NCBI GenBank assembly: GCA_965247375.1
Contig: CBDFHU010000004.1
Location: forward strand, 50,336 to 114,335
Source: Arsenicibacter sp965247375
GTDB lineage: Bacteria; Bacteroidota; Bacteroidia; Cytophagales; Spirosomataceae
Length of the DNA: 64,000 nucleotides
Direction: 5' to 3'
Shown here: positions 44,381-53,889 of the stretch, piece after piece
How positions within the stretch are numbered: the first letter of the stretch is position 1
Layout of the letters: every line of letters starts with the position of its first letter
The notes under the pieces: generated by a model
The model's input: the letters and a program-made list of their open reading frames with translations, nothing else
Told to the model about the DNA's origin: nothing
Databases searched by the model: none
Program-made: the position numbers and the translations under genes

Positions 44381-44410
44381 AAGCCGGAGCCCCCTTGCTC
44401 CGGCTTTTTT
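44381..44410 (+). terminator. Terminator of nrdB
   Basis: AAGCCGGAGC (44381-44390) pairs with GCTCCGGCTT (44397-44406), followed by TTTT. Confidence 0.9.
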
Positions 44411-44506
44411 GTTTCCCGCAAAAGCCGGGACACCGACCGCACAACGTTTCCGGGAATAATCTTAACTTGATGCATCTTTTGAACCGGTTACCCTTCATCC
44501 TTCCCT

Positions 44507-46543
44507 ATGTCTGAGTTTAAACCCTTTATTCCTGCCGACCAATCTCCGGCGGAATTTACCCTGAAAGCCATTCTGACCGGGGCAATCTTCGGCGTTCTGT
44601 TCGGGGCTGCCACCGTTTATCTGTCGCTGAAAGCGGGACTTTCGGTGTCGGCCTCCATTCCGATTGCGGTACTGGCTATCTCGCTCGGCCGCCGCTATCT
44701 GGGCACGACCATTCTCGAAAATAACATCATTCAGACCACAGGCTCGGCCGGTGAAAGCATTGCCTCCGGGGTCGTATTTACGCTGCCGGGGTTTCTGTTT
44801 CTGAGCCAGACCGAAGCCGGTCAAAGCATCGGTGCCGATTTTTTCAACTACTGGACCATTCTGACACTCGCCATTCTGGGCGGACTCCTCGGAACACTGA
44901 TGATGATTCCGCTCCGCAAGTCGCTGATTGTCGACGAGCACGGTAAACTCCCCTACCCCGAAGGCACGGCCTGCGGTTCGGTACTAATTGCCGGCGAACG
45001 CGGCGGAGACTTTGCCAAAACGGCCTATCAGGGTCTGGGAGTGGCTCTGCTGTATGCGCTCCTGCAAAAGGTGCTGCACGTCATTGCCGAGGTCCCCGTC
45101 TGGGCCACCAGGCAGACCAACCGCTATTTCCCGTCGGCCCAGGTGTCCGGAGAAATTACGCCCGAATACCTGGGCGTTGGCTACATCATCGGTTTCCGCA
45201 TTTCGGCCGTACTGGTCGGCGGCGGCATTCTGGCCTGGCTGGGCCTGATTCCGCTGCTCGCCACGCTGGTACCGGGCGACATCATTGCGGGCCAGCTCGT
45301 AAAACTCGGCTACCTGACCAGCCTGACCACTGCCGGTGGCCCCGGCAACTGGAACCCGGATACGCACGCATTCGGCGATACGGCGGCGGCTGTTTACCGC
45401 GCCTACATCCGGCAAATCGGGGCAGGCGCCGTAACAGCGGGGGGCTTTATGACCCTGCTGAAAACCATTCCGACCATCGTTGCCTCCTTTAAACAAAGTC
45501 TGGGCGGCAACCGGTCGCTGGGCGCAGAAGCCACATCGGCCAAACGGACCGAGCAGGACCTATCGTTTAAGATTGTGGCAATCGGGAGTCTGGCGCTGGT
45601 ATTGCTGATGGTCATTATGCCGCAGATTCCGGGCGATACCATCCTAACCAAACTCCTACTGGGCATTCTGGTAATCGTGTTCGGTTTCTTTTTCGTTACC
45701 GTTGCCAGCCGGATTGTCGGTCTGATCGGTTCATCGTCGTCGCCGGTGTCGGGGATGACGATTGCGACCATCATGGGCACGGCCCTGATTTTCATTGCGT
45801 TCGGACTAACCGGCAAAGCCTTTGAACCGGCTGTACTGGTTGTCGGAGGCATGATCTGTATTGCTGCCGCTACGTCAGGGGCGACCTCACAGGACTTAAA
45901 AACGGGGTATCTGGTCGGAGCGACCCCGAAATACCAGCAGATGGCTTTGTTTATCGGTGTGATTGTATCCTCGCTGGTGATTGGGGCCACGGTAAAAATT
46001 CTGGATACGCCGACGCCGGATCTGGTTGCGCAGGGCATTACCCATGCCATCGGCAGCGATAAGTTTCCGGCACCGCAGGGCACACTAATGGCTACACTCA
46101 TCAAAGGGCTGCTGTCGTTTAACCTCGACTGGCAGTTTGTGTTGGTGGGTGCATTCTTTGCCTTTGTCTTTGAATTATGCGGTGTCAGTGCCCTGGCTTT
46201 TGCCGTCGGGCTTTACCTGCCGCTGTCGACCACGCTGCCGATTTTCGCCGGTGGTCTGGTCAAAGCCATTGTGGAGCGGAAGGATAAAAACAATCCGCAG
46301 GCCGAAGAAGATGCCGACCTGAGCCGTGGTAATCTGTTCTCGACAGGGTTGGTCGCGGGCGGTGCCCTGGCCGGTGTGGCCGTCGCGTTGCTGTCGGTCA
46401 ACGACGGTATTTTCAACGCACTGGCGAGTATTTCGCTGGAACACGGCCTGACCGGTGTATTGGGCGAGGAAGGCTATATGTTGCTCGGAGCGCTCTCGTT
46501 TGCCGGGCTGGCCGCCATGGTCTGGCGTGTCGCAACGAAGTAG
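44507..46543 (+). CDS. OPT-family oligopeptide/metal-chelate transporter
   Basis: A 678-residue membrane protein with about sixteen hydrophobic segments. It opens EFTLKAILTGAIFGVLFGAA, has the NxxQTxGSAGES-type signature NIIQTTGSAGESIASG, PYPEGTACGSVL, and a glycine-rich later half. Members import small peptides or metal-nicotianamine/siderophore chelates with protons. The substrate here is not known. It stands alone between two terminators. Confidence 0.9.
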   Translation: MSEFKPFIPADQSPAEFTLKAILTGAIFGVLFGAATVYLSLKAGLSVSASIPIAVLAISLGRRYLGTTILENNIIQTTGSAGESIASGVVFTLPGFLFLSQTEAGQSIGADFFNYWTILTLAILGGLLGTLMMIPLRKSLIVDEHGKLPYPEGTACGSVLIAGERGGDFAKTAYQGLGVALLYALLQKVLHVIAEVPVWATRQTNRYFPSAQVSGEITPEYLGVGYIIGFRISAVLVGGGILAWLGLIPLLATLVPGDIIAGQLVKLGYLTSLTTAGGPGNWNPDTHAFGDTAAAVYRAYIRQIGAGAVTAGGFMTLLKTIPTIVASFKQSLGGNRSLGAEATSAKRTEQDLSFKIVAIGSLALVLLMVIMPQIPGDTILTKLLLGILVIVFGFFFVTVASRIVGLIGSSSSPVSGMTIATIMGTALIFIAFGLTGKAFEPAVLVVGGMICIAAATSGATSQDLKTGYLVGATPKYQQMALFIGVIVSSLVIGATVKILDTPTPDLVAQGITHAIGSDKFPAPQGTLMATLIKGLLSFNLDWQFVLVGAFFAFVFELCGVSALAFAVGLYLPLSTTLPIFAGGLVKAIVERKDKNNPQAEEDADLSRGNLFSTGLVAGGALAGVAVALLSVNDGIFNALASISLEHGLTGVLGEEGYMLLGALSFAGLAAMVWRVATK

Positions 46544-46573
46544 GGTTTTTCGGATTGGGCCGAACCTGCAACA

Positions 46574-46606
46574 AACTCCCCGAAAGTTTAAAACTGTCGG
46601 GGAGTT
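46574..46606. terminator. Bidirectional terminator between OPT gene and cysM
   Basis: AACTCCCCGA (46574-46583) pairs with TCGGGGAGTT (46597-46606) between two convergent genes. Confidence 0.75.
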
Positions 46607-46617
46607 CACACAAGTAC

Positions 46618-47502
46618 CTACCCGAACAGCTCCGACGACAGGTAGCGGTCGCCGCGGTCGCAGATGATGCAGACAATCACGCCCGACTCCAGCTCCTTCG
46701 CCAGCTGCAATGCAGCCCAGGTCGCCCCACCGCTACTCATGCCGGCAAACACGCCTTCTTCCTTCGCCAGCTGACGGGTGGTCAGCGTCGCATCTTCCTG
46801 CGAGACCTCGATAACGCGGTCAACGCGCTGCGGGTCAAAAATTTTTGGTAAATATTCCTGCGGCCACTTCCGGATACCGGGAATCGATGAGCCATCTGTT
46901 GGCTGACATCCCACAATCTGAATAGCCGGGTTCTGTTCCTTTAAAAACCGTGACGTTCCCATGATCGTACCCGTTGTACCCATTGAGGAAACAAAGTGGG
47001 TAACCTCACCCGCCGTATCCCGCCAGATTTCAGGGCCGGTAGTCCGGTAATGAGCCAGGTAGTTATCGGGATTGGCAAACTGATTCAGCATCAGAAAACC
47101 GCCCTTCTGCACTTGCTCTTCGGCATAATCGCGGGCGCTTTCGATGGTCTCGGTCAGGGTCACGGTGGCCCCGAAGGCTTCCATGGTCAGTACCCGTTCG
47201 CGGGTTGAGTTTTTAGGCATCGCCAGCTCAATATCGACTCCGAATAAACGCGCAATCATGGCTAGTGCAATCCCGGTATTGCCACTCGTTGCCTCAATCA
47301 GTTTCATTCCCGGCTTAATATCACCACGGTCCAGCGCGCCACGGATCATGCTGTAAGCGGCGCGGTCTTTTACGCTGCCGCCGGGGTTATTCCCTTCCAG
47401 TTTAGCCAGGATTTTGACGTTAGGATTAATGCCCGCCGATGCGGCCATGCGATTGAGTTCGACGAGGGGGGTATTGCCTACAAGGTCTAAGAGTGTAGCC
47501 AT
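46618..47502 (-). CDS. cysM: Cysteine synthase (CysM type)
   Basis: A PLP enzyme of 294 residues that makes cysteine from O-acetylserine and sulfide or thiosulfate. Signatures are VGNTPLVELNRM, the PLP Lys in EGNNPGGSVKDRAAY, the substrate loop EATSGNTGIALA, the phosphate-binding GTTGT and the CysM-style TDGSSIPGIRKWPQEYLPKIF. The length and the latter motif fit CysM more than CysK. The start is MATLLDLVG (47502). Confidence 0.92.
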   Translation of the reverse strand: MATLLDLVGNTPLVELNRMAASAGINPNVKILAKLEGNNPGGSVKDRAAYSMIRGALDRGDIKPGMKLIEATSGNTGIALAMIARLFGVDIELAMPKNSTRERVLTMEAFGATVTLTETIESARDYAEEQVQKGGFLMLNQFANPDNYLAHYRTTGPEIWRDTAGEVTHFVSSMGTTGTIMGTSRFLKEQNPAIQIVGCQPTDGSSIPGIRKWPQEYLPKIFDPQRVDRVIEVSQEDATLTTRQLAKEEGVFAGMSSGGATWAALQLAKELESGVIVCIICDRGDRYLSSELFG

Positions 47503-47617
47503 AATCAAAAAGGAGTTTCATACCCTGAACAGCCGGTCCGGTTTCAGAAGTTCAAAATTCATGAAACTTCATCAAACGAAAACAGGGGGTCAGTTATCAA
47601 ACTCCTTTTTCCGATAC

Positions 47618-47672
47618 ATATTCTTTATACCTTCCTGGAAGTTCTAAACTTCTAGGAAGGTATAAAGAATAT
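47618..47672. repeat. 26-bp near-perfect inverted repeat
   Basis: Arms 47618-47643 and 47647-47672 match with a single C/T difference that forms a G:U pair in RNA, around a 3-nt loop CTA. Each arm reads ATATTCTTTATACCTTCCT from the outside, then GGAAGTT or its counterpart. It lies just behind the fadD stop, where it may stop transcription, but its length suggests a mobile or dispersed palindrome. Confidence 0.85.
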
Positions 47673-47676
47673 GTGG

Positions 47677-49380
47677 TTACTTCTTCAGTTTCGCCAGTTC
47701 TTCTTCGCGCAGTGGCCGGCGCAGGATTTTACCCACGTTCGACTTCGGCAGTTCAGTCCGGAACTCAATTTGTTTCGGCACTTTGTAAGCCGTCAGGTTT
47801 TCGCGGCAATAGGCTTTAATCTGATCTACGGTCAGACTTTCATCTTTTTTCACGACAAACACCTTCACAACTTCATTCGACCGGGCATCCGGCACCCCGA
47901 TACAGGCAACTTCCAATACACCCGGGCACTTGGCTACCACATCTTCAATCTCATTCGGATACACATTGAAGCCGGACACCAGAATCATATCCTTTTTACG
48001 GTCAACAATCCGGAAATAGCCATCGGCATCTACCACCCCGATATCACCGGTTTTGAACCAATCGCCCTCCATGACTTTAGCGGTTTCGTCGGGGCGGTTG
48101 TAATACCCTTTGAACACCTGCGGGCCACGGGCCCAGATTTCGCCGGGTTCGCCCAGGGCTGCTTCAGTGCCGTCGTCTTTCATCAGCTTCAGCTGTGTAC
48201 TTGGCCACGGGATGCCAATGGTCCCGATCCGCGCATTTCCATCGACCGGGTTTGATGACAAAACCGGCGACGTTTCTGAGAGTCCGTAACCTTCCGCCGG
48301 TTTGCAGCCCGTCAGTGCCTCCCAACGTTCGGCTACTGCCGTTTGCAGGGCCATCCCCCCGGCTGAGGTGATTTTCAGGTGGCTGAAATCAACTTCCTTA
48401 ATCCGCGGATGGTTCAGCAGTCCGTTGTACAGCGTATTCACGCCGGTCATGGTCGTGATTTCGTATTTTTTAAGGTCGTCGATAAATGCATTCAGGTCGC
48501 GCGGATTGGTAATCAACAGGTTCATCGCCCCCGACTTCAGCGCCGCTAATGCATTCACGGTCAGTGCATAGACGTGATATAACGGTAACGCGGCGACCAA
48601 CACTTCACACTTGCCCTCTACCGTTGCCGGTTTCATCCAGGCATCCTGCGCTTCGACGTTGGAAATAATATTCCGGTGGGTCAGCATTGCGCCTTTCGAC
48701 ACGCCGGTTGTTCCGCCCGTATACTGAATAAACGCCATGTCCTGCCCGGTCACGGATACCGGTTTCATCGGCTGGCTGCTGCCTTTCGACAAGGCATCGT
48801 TAAACGAAACAGCGCCCGGCAGACTAAAGGCGGGCACCATCTTTTTCACATATTTCACCACCGCGTTGACAATCAGCTTTTTCGGGAAGCCGAGCATATC
48901 GCCGATCTGGGTAACAATCACGTGTTTAATATCCGTCTGAGCCAGAATTTTCTCCAGATTGCTGCCGAAGTTGGCCAGAATAACAATGGCCGTAGCGCCT
49001 GAATCCTTGAACTGGTGCTGCATTTCGCGCGGGGTATACAGCGGATTTGTATTCACCACCACCAGTCCGGCCCGCAGGGCACCAAACATGGCAACCGGGT
49101 ATTGCAGCAGGTTGGGCATCTGAATGGCCAGGCGATCGCCTTTTTTCAGACCAAGGTCATTCTGCAGGAACGACGCAAAATTTTTCGATAACGTATCCAG
49201 CTCACCAAACGTAATTTTTTTGCCCATGCAGGCATAGGCAGGCTGATCGCGGAAACGCTGGCAGCCTTCTTCGATCAGGCCAATCAGCGATGGATAAGCA
49301 TCGGGATTGATTTCATAGGGAACCCCCTCTGGGTAAAAGCGTAGCCAAGGGTAGGTCTTTGCCGAAGTTTGTGACTCCAT
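47677..49380 (-). CDS. fadD: Long-chain fatty acid-CoA ligase
   Basis: An acyl-adenylate-forming enzyme of 567 residues that activates long-chain fatty acids with ATP and CoA. The P-loop IQYTGGTTGVSKGAMLTHRN, the A5 motif EGYGLSETSPV, the hinge region FKTGDIGVVDADGYFRIVDR and the C-terminal Lys in LPKSNVGKILRR are all present. The start MESQTSAKTYPW (49380) is chosen; a short upstream extension is possible. It sits upstream of the long palindrome and cysM on the same strand. Confidence 0.93.
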   Translation of the reverse strand: MESQTSAKTYPWLRFYPEGVPYEINPDAYPSLIGLIEEGCQRFRDQPAYACMGKKITFGELDTLSKNFASFLQNDLGLKKGDRLAIQMPNLLQYPVAMFGALRAGLVVVNTNPLYTPREMQHQFKDSGATAIVILANFGSNLEKILAQTDIKHVIVTQIGDMLGFPKKLIVNAVVKYVKKMVPAFSLPGAVSFNDALSKGSSQPMKPVSVTGQDMAFIQYTGGTTGVSKGAMLTHRNIISNVEAQDAWMKPATVEGKCEVLVAALPLYHVYALTVNALAALKSGAMNLLITNPRDLNAFIDDLKKYEITTMTGVNTLYNGLLNHPRIKEVDFSHLKITSAGGMALQTAVAERWEALTGCKPAEGYGLSETSPVLSSNPVDGNARIGTIGIPWPSTQLKLMKDDGTEAALGEPGEIWARGPQVFKGYYNRPDETAKVMEGDWFKTGDIGVVDADGYFRIVDRKKDMILVSGFNVYPNEIEDVVAKCPGVLEVACIGVPDARSNEVVKVFVVKKDESLTVDQIKAYCRENLTAYKVPKQIEFRTELPKSNVGKILRRPLREEELAKLKK

Positions 49381-49551
49381 GTCTGTGGGCTTTTGTATGT
49401 TATAAAGCAAAAATAAAACGAAATCGTGACAGGTATAGTTTTATTTCCTAAAATATACATCCCTATCGTAGGAATAACCCGGCCTATGACTAAAAGTCGT
49501 TACGTAGCTAATTTTCTCTAACTTTTATACCATCCGTCTGTTAATCAGGCA

Positions 49552-50937
49552 ATGAAAATGCAACGGATTTTTGGTTTATTCATCAGCCTTACACTACTCT
49601 TTCTGGCCATTGGTTGTAAAAAAGTAAAACCGCAGCCGCCTAAGGCAGAAGGTTTTGACCCGGCCATTCCCGATCAGATTTCGTATCTGGCCGGGCCAAT
49701 ATCGTTTCGCCTGTCCGAACTGGAGGAAAAAATAAATAAATCCCTCGACCCCGTGCTGATCAGCCAGGAATCGAAAAAAGGGAAAAAGGGCGGTCTACTG
49801 CCTCTGCGCGTTGAGCGGATGGGTTCGGTGCAGATCCGGTATGTGGGCGAGCGGGTAAGTTTCTCGGCCCCCATTCAGGTATGGCTGATCAATCCGCTTA
49901 AATCAGAAGAAAAGCAGACAGACAAGGCGTTCTGCCAGCTTCATGTCAACTTTAACAGCACCCTGGCCGTTACGCCAAACTGGAGGCTGCTCACCAAAGC
50001 TAAGTTCGCAGATTATAAATGGATCAAAAAGCCAGGTATTAAGTTGTTCGGCAAAGAAATTGAGCTGACCAAATTGGCCGATGATCTACTGAAAAGCCAG
50101 CAGACACGCATCGAAAGCGCCATCGACTCGGCCGTTTATCAGGAACTCCGGCTCGACAAAATGGTGAAACCAATCTGGAAGGATTTGCAGAAACCACTCC
50201 AGCTGAGTAAAGAATACGGTCTATGGCTGCTGCCCAAACCGGTCAGTATCGCTGCTGCAACGATCAAGGGCGACAGCCAGTCAATCACGATTCCGCTCCG
50301 GATTGCATTTCAGACCAAAACGGTGCTCGGCGAACGCCCTGACGTAGTACCAGATTCTACGCTTCCCCAACTGCAAAAACGTCCCGATGTGCCCGAGCAA
50401 TCAGACCTACACGTCATGAGTTTTTTGCGCTACGAATCTATTAATGAGGTCTTAGCCAAAACGTTACACAAAAAGAAATTTTCACTTGGCAGCGGGATGC
50501 TGACGATTAAAAAGGCCTCGGTATACGGCGGGCAGCGGGCCATTATCGTGAAGGCTGATGTCGGCGGGCTGGTACGGGGCACGCTGTATTTCCGTGGCCG
50601 CCCCGTATACGACACCCTGACCAACACCCTGCGGATTGAAAAGCTCGGCTTTGACGCTAATACCGAACAGGTACTGGTAAATAACGCGGCAAGGCTGCTG
50701 GAAGACCACCTGCTCGATTCGCTGCAACATGTCCTGACCTTTCCGCTGCACGATCAGATTGAGGCTTTGCCTCGCAAGATTAGTCAGGCCTTTGAGCAAT
50801 CAAACGCCGGCCAGAAAACCGACCTGACGATTCCGTATTTCCGGTTTGTGCCCCGGCGCGTCGCTGTCCGCCCCGACGGCATTCAGACGCTGATCAACGT
50901 ACAGTCGCGGGTGGAGGTAAGGGTGAAGGAGTTGTGA
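49552..50937 (+). CDS. DUF4403 lipoprotein
   Basis: A 461-residue exported protein with a lipobox near FLAIGC (residue 22). It matches DUF4403, large outer-membrane-facing beta-rich proteins of unknown role found in Bacteroidota and Proteobacteria, with two long repeats (residues about 45-240 and 250-450). It starts 171 nt from the divergent fadD, so it has its own promoter. No partner is encoded nearby. Confidence 0.8.
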   Translation: MKMQRIFGLFISLTLLFLAIGCKKVKPQPPKAEGFDPAIPDQISYLAGPISFRLSELEEKINKSLDPVLISQESKKGKKGGLLPLRVERMGSVQIRYVGERVSFSAPIQVWLINPLKSEEKQTDKAFCQLHVNFNSTLAVTPNWRLLTKAKFADYKWIKKPGIKLFGKEIELTKLADDLLKSQQTRIESAIDSAVYQELRLDKMVKPIWKDLQKPLQLSKEYGLWLLPKPVSIAAATIKGDSQSITIPLRIAFQTKTVLGERPDVVPDSTLPQLQKRPDVPEQSDLHVMSFLRYESINEVLAKTLHKKKFSLGSGMLTIKKASVYGGQRAIIVKADVGGLVRGTLYFRGRPVYDTLTNTLRIEKLGFDANTEQVLVNNAARLLEDHLLDSLQHVLTFPLHDQIEALPRKISQAFEQSNAGQKTDLTIPYFRFVPRRVAVRPDGIQTLINVQSRVEVRVKEL

Positions 50938-50949
50938 GGGGGTAGGCTA

Positions 50950-51141
50950 TTATTCATAGAGGATTACATGCTCCGGTTGAATCGTTACAACATCAACTGT
51001 ATTCCCCAATTCATTGATGAATTCAACTTCAAGCAACTCACCATTCGCGTATACATGCACCACAGTACCCGTAGCACTCCTATACAGTCCGGCAGCAGGT
51101 AAATCTATAGTGAGTACGACCCTATCCAGTTCCTTTATCAT
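50950..51141 (-). CDS. DUF4926 small protein
   Basis: A 63-residue protein beginning MIKELDRVVLTIDLPAAGL, then GTVVHVYANGELLEVEF and TIQPEHV. This is the small SH3-like barrel of DUF4926, often encoded next to toxin-antitoxin or mobile genes. It is the last gene before the mobile region. No clear toxin partner is visible beside it. Confidence 0.8.
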   Translation of the reverse strand: MIKELDRVVLTIDLPAAGLYRSATGTVVHVYANGELLEVEFINELGNTVDVVTIQPEHVILYE

Positions 51142-51182
51142 AGTAAATGAGGACTTTGACCGACTACAGCAAGGAGCAAAAA

Positions 51183-51233
51183 AAGGCTAATCAGTTGATT
51201 TTGAGCTTTCTTGCTCGCAAACTGATTAGCCTT
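51183..51233 (-). terminator. Terminator, probably of a tRNA whose 3' end remains
   Basis: AAGGCTAATCAGT (51183-51195) pairs perfectly with ACTGATTAGCCTT (51221-51233), with a T run on the minus strand. It is built like the initiator-tRNA terminator at 291-325. Confidence 0.75.
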
Positions 51234-51240
51234 AATTAGA

Positions 51241-51261
51241 TTGTTGTGCTCCCGAAGGGAG
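51241..51261 (-). other. Candidate attachment site: tRNA 3' end
   Basis: On the minus strand the text CTCCCTTCGGGAGCACAA reads like the T-stem 3' half and the acceptor strand of a tRNA with a 5' GCTCCCG acceptor, followed by a matching terminator. The rest of a tRNA is not present. This is what one expects at the far end of an element integrated in a tRNA gene, whose intact copy would lie beyond the right edge. The proof would be the same sequence at the other end. Confidence 0.4.
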
Positions 51262-51318
51262 CCAAACTAAAACCATAACGCCCCTGTATTTCAGCATCTT
51301 ACATCATGAAAAATATTT

Positions 51319-51339
51319 AGGGGACGAATTAGGGGACGA
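51319..51339 (+). repeat. Direct repeat near the element edge
   Basis: AGGGGACGA occurs at 51319-51327 and 51331-51339, a 12-bp period. Short direct repeats beside an attachment core can be integrase arm sites. From here to 51734 I see no gene, only AT-rich noncoding sequence. Confidence 0.5.
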
Positions 51340-51734
51340 TTCAAAAGAATATTGATCCTTTGGCATCCAATTACCTTAATGGTCCCGTTATCGCTATCTT
51401 ATTGGCCTGGCCACCTCCGCTCCTACCTTATGTATTCGCCTTTATTCATCGCCTCTATTCTGCTACGGTCGGGCGTATCCATATATACTTATTTGACAGT
51501 GTCGAGTCCATTACAGCAGTTAAATATACCTTGGAGGCAAATGAGACTTATTGAACACTTCTCAAATGAGTCTTCCGGAGCAATGACGTACAGAAACAAA
51601 GACTAGGGGTATTAAGGCGACCCCAAGTTCTTTTTATTGAAAGTGATGTGTGACGGAGAACATTTGCTGAGGTAATATAGTAAATACTTTATAACCTTTA
51701 TGAATGTTTGCTCAGCTCTAGGATGCCGTATACA

Positions 51735-52670
51735 TTAAATTCCAGCACTAAGCTCTTTAAGGGTCTGGGATACTAACCGTATGTCGATCTCTTGTATACC
51801 TCGAAATAAGTCAAGTTGACCGTTTGGTGAATAGCCTTTAGGCTTTATGTCAAATTGTGTAACGCCCGCCTGTTGGAATAGCTCTTTAACAAAGCTTGAT
51901 AAATCCTTTGCCTTAGATATATTATTAACCTGTGGCACTAAGAAGTCAAATAGTGAGGCGCGTATACTTTCAAGTGTATCAAGTATTGCATATTTCTCAA
52001 TCTTAGTCATATGTTTACTTGGCTTGACGCCCTTAATTTTAATATACTGCTCTGTCAGTTCAGTATCATTAAGCAGCTTTAATACTCTGTTTCTCCATAG
52101 GTCAAACTCATTCCAGCTATCATCCTCCTCCTTTAGTTCAAAGAAGGTAGCTTTGTGATTTTTATAGTAAGTCAGCTGATTATCTATATATGTGCATAGT
52201 TTAACCATCTCCATTAGCCCCAATAACGTAGAGCGGCTCAACAATTGGTTATTTTCTAGCTTAGCATCTAAAGACAATAACCATTGAACAAATTGTTTTT
52301 TAAAGCGACTCGAGGAATCTAAAGCAATAAGCTTGGCAAATTCCAAACGTATCAAGTAGTCTTCAGAGGGCCTTTTTTTACTTGAAATCTCACTCCTAGT
52401 TGGGTAGGAGTGACCGTTGCTAGATAACAAATCTGACAGTGCTACCGGACCTAGAGGCAGATGGGCAGGCTTCTGTTCGGTTATTAATATGTAGTCATAA
52501 TATTTTACTGGGAGTGAAAACTCCTTTTTTCCTTGAAATAGGTACTCTTTAGAAAACCAAGCCTTCAAGTTTGCGGAATAGTTGCCAAGGTTCAATTCGA
52601 GTACATTATAAAGATCTTTCGATGAGACATATCGCTCTTCTTCGTGAAGTACAATTGGTATGGTTTTCAT
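51735..52670 (-). CDS. Phage antirepressor-like protein (AntA/AntB type)
   Basis: A 311-residue protein. The N-terminal part VSSKDLYNVLELNLGNYS and the later DYLIRLEFAKLIALDSSSR have the form of an AntA/AntB antirepressor domain, used by phages to switch off a repressor or in some cases to sense host state. The C-terminal half is helical with no recognised motif. Its AT-rich codons match the cargo island and differ from the host core. It is the leftmost gene of the island. Confidence 0.6.
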   Translation of the reverse strand: MKTIPIVLHEEERYVSSKDLYNVLELNLGNYSANLKAWFSKEYLFQGKKEFSLPVKYYDYILITEQKPAHLPLGPVALSDLLSSNGHSYPTRSEISSKKRPSEDYLIRLEFAKLIALDSSSRFKKQFVQWLLSLDAKLENNQLLSRSTLLGLMEMVKLCTYIDNQLTYYKNHKATFFELKEEDDSWNEFDLWRNRVLKLLNDTELTEQYIKIKGVKPSKHMTKIEKYAILDTLESIRASLFDFLVPQVNNISKAKDLSSFVKELFQQAGVTQFDIKPKGYSPNGQLDLFRGIQEIDIRLVSQTLKELSAGI

Positions 52671-52878
52671 GTTAGTCAGTTATAGCTTGAAAAGCCATTG
52701 ATAATTATTAATTAAAAATAATATTACTACATCTCCATTAATATCTTAGTGTGTTTGCTTAACTCATGTTAAGTAAACCTTTTTTATCTCAATATTGAAA
52801 TTTCAGAAGTTGCTTGATAGCACAATTTTTATCTCTAAAGTACCATCATTTAGCCTTAAACATTAATTATTATCGAAA

Positions 52879-53106
52879 CTAAAACTTGATCAACTCCTGA
52901 ATAGTCCTATCTTGTGACTCCATTAAATATGACAATAATTGACTTTGGGACCAACCTCTATGAATTACTATAACGCATATGTCTTCTACAAACTCTAAAC
53001 TATCCAAGTCCTCAGATAAAATCTTTTCAATTTCTCGGGTATCATCGGAGTTAAGAGCACCAAATACATAATCTATGAGCCTATTATACATCTCATCTAT
53101 AAGCAC
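52879..53106 (-). CDS. Small protein, possible anti-sigma-like
   Basis: A 75-residue acidic protein beginning MLIDEMYNRLIDYVFGALNS and continuing with DDTREIEKILSEDLDSLEFVE. This helical pattern recalls the N-terminal part of anti-sigma factors, but it has no zinc motif and no membrane segment. It is 44 nt downstream of the unknown gene at 53151 and in the same direction as the sigma gene, which makes an anti-sigma or antitoxin role conceivable. Nothing more can be said. Confidence 0.55.
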   Translation of the reverse strand: MLIDEMYNRLIDYVFGALNSDDTREIEKILSEDLDSLEFVEDICVIVIHRGWSQSQLLSYLMESQDRTIQELIKF

Positions 53107-53150
53107 ACACTACATACTATTTATTAAAAAACAAATATAATAATATTTCG

Positions 53151-53660
53151 TTAAGTATCAGGCAAAGGAATCAGAAACATCATCCTATAAATAGTATAAG
53201 GTACAAGAAAATTAAACCGACTGTTAACGGCAATTTTCAGTTCCTCTCCACTTAAATAAAGATATCTATAACTTTCTCGATCCGAAGGGCTTAATTCTAT
53301 AGAACTAAGAAGGTGTGCCAATTTGGCAAATACGGTAATATCGCCAGAAATATCAAGTAAATTAGACTTTAAGCTCTTTTTGGAAACAATGAAAATGTAT
53401 GAATTACTACATACATTTAAATCTTTCTCTTTAGAATCACTACTAATGCACTCACCAATAAGCCCTATGAATGAATCTTTCAAAACATCTCGCTTCTTTA
53501 AATAGGGGTACCTCTTCCATCCACTTGTGCATTTTTGGCAAATATCCCTATGGGAATTATAGTGTAATTTATCATTAGAAGATAGATCTTTAAAATCTTT
53601 CTCCATTATTGATAAATTACCCGTAAGGGATTTTACTATAATTTCAGCCAACTCCTTCAT
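53151..53660 (-). CDS. Unknown protein of the cargo island
   Basis: A 169-residue protein with Cys in DICQKCTSGW and later ECISS and NVCSN, and a C-terminal hydrophobic stretch (FLVPYTIYRMMFLIPLP). I recognise no family. The two CxxC cysteines could bind zinc. It lies 229 nt downstream of the sigma gene and 44 nt upstream of the small protein at 52879. Low GC marks it as part of the transferred block. Confidence 0.6.
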   Translation of the reverse strand: MKELAEIIVKSLTGNLSIMEKDFKDLSSNDKLHYNSHRDICQKCTSGWKRYPYLKKRDVLKDSFIGLIGECISSDSKEKDLNVCSNSYIFIVSKKSLKSNLLDISGDITVFAKLAHLLSSIELSPSDRESYRYLYLSGEELKIAVNSRFNFLVPYTIYRMMFLIPLPDT

Positions 53661-53889
53661 TCCAAGCGGAAGCTATTGATAAATTTCTTTGTTTCTTACC
53701 CTCTCTAAAAAAGAAAACTAGCCACAAATTACATTTTTTGAAATCAGGCAATTTTTTTTTCGCTTAAAAAGCACAGACCTGCTATGCATTGCCAAATAAC
53801 ATTGAAGTCAACCATATAAGGGTTCGGAGTTTAGTGTAATTACTCCATAATTTTACGGGCTCATTCAGTCAAGTTGGTTAGTTATTTTA

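Noticed and set aside
51352..51606. An 84-codon frame near the element's left edge
   Set aside because: The composition looks random, it starts within the likely attachment region, and an overlapping frame of similar quality exists.
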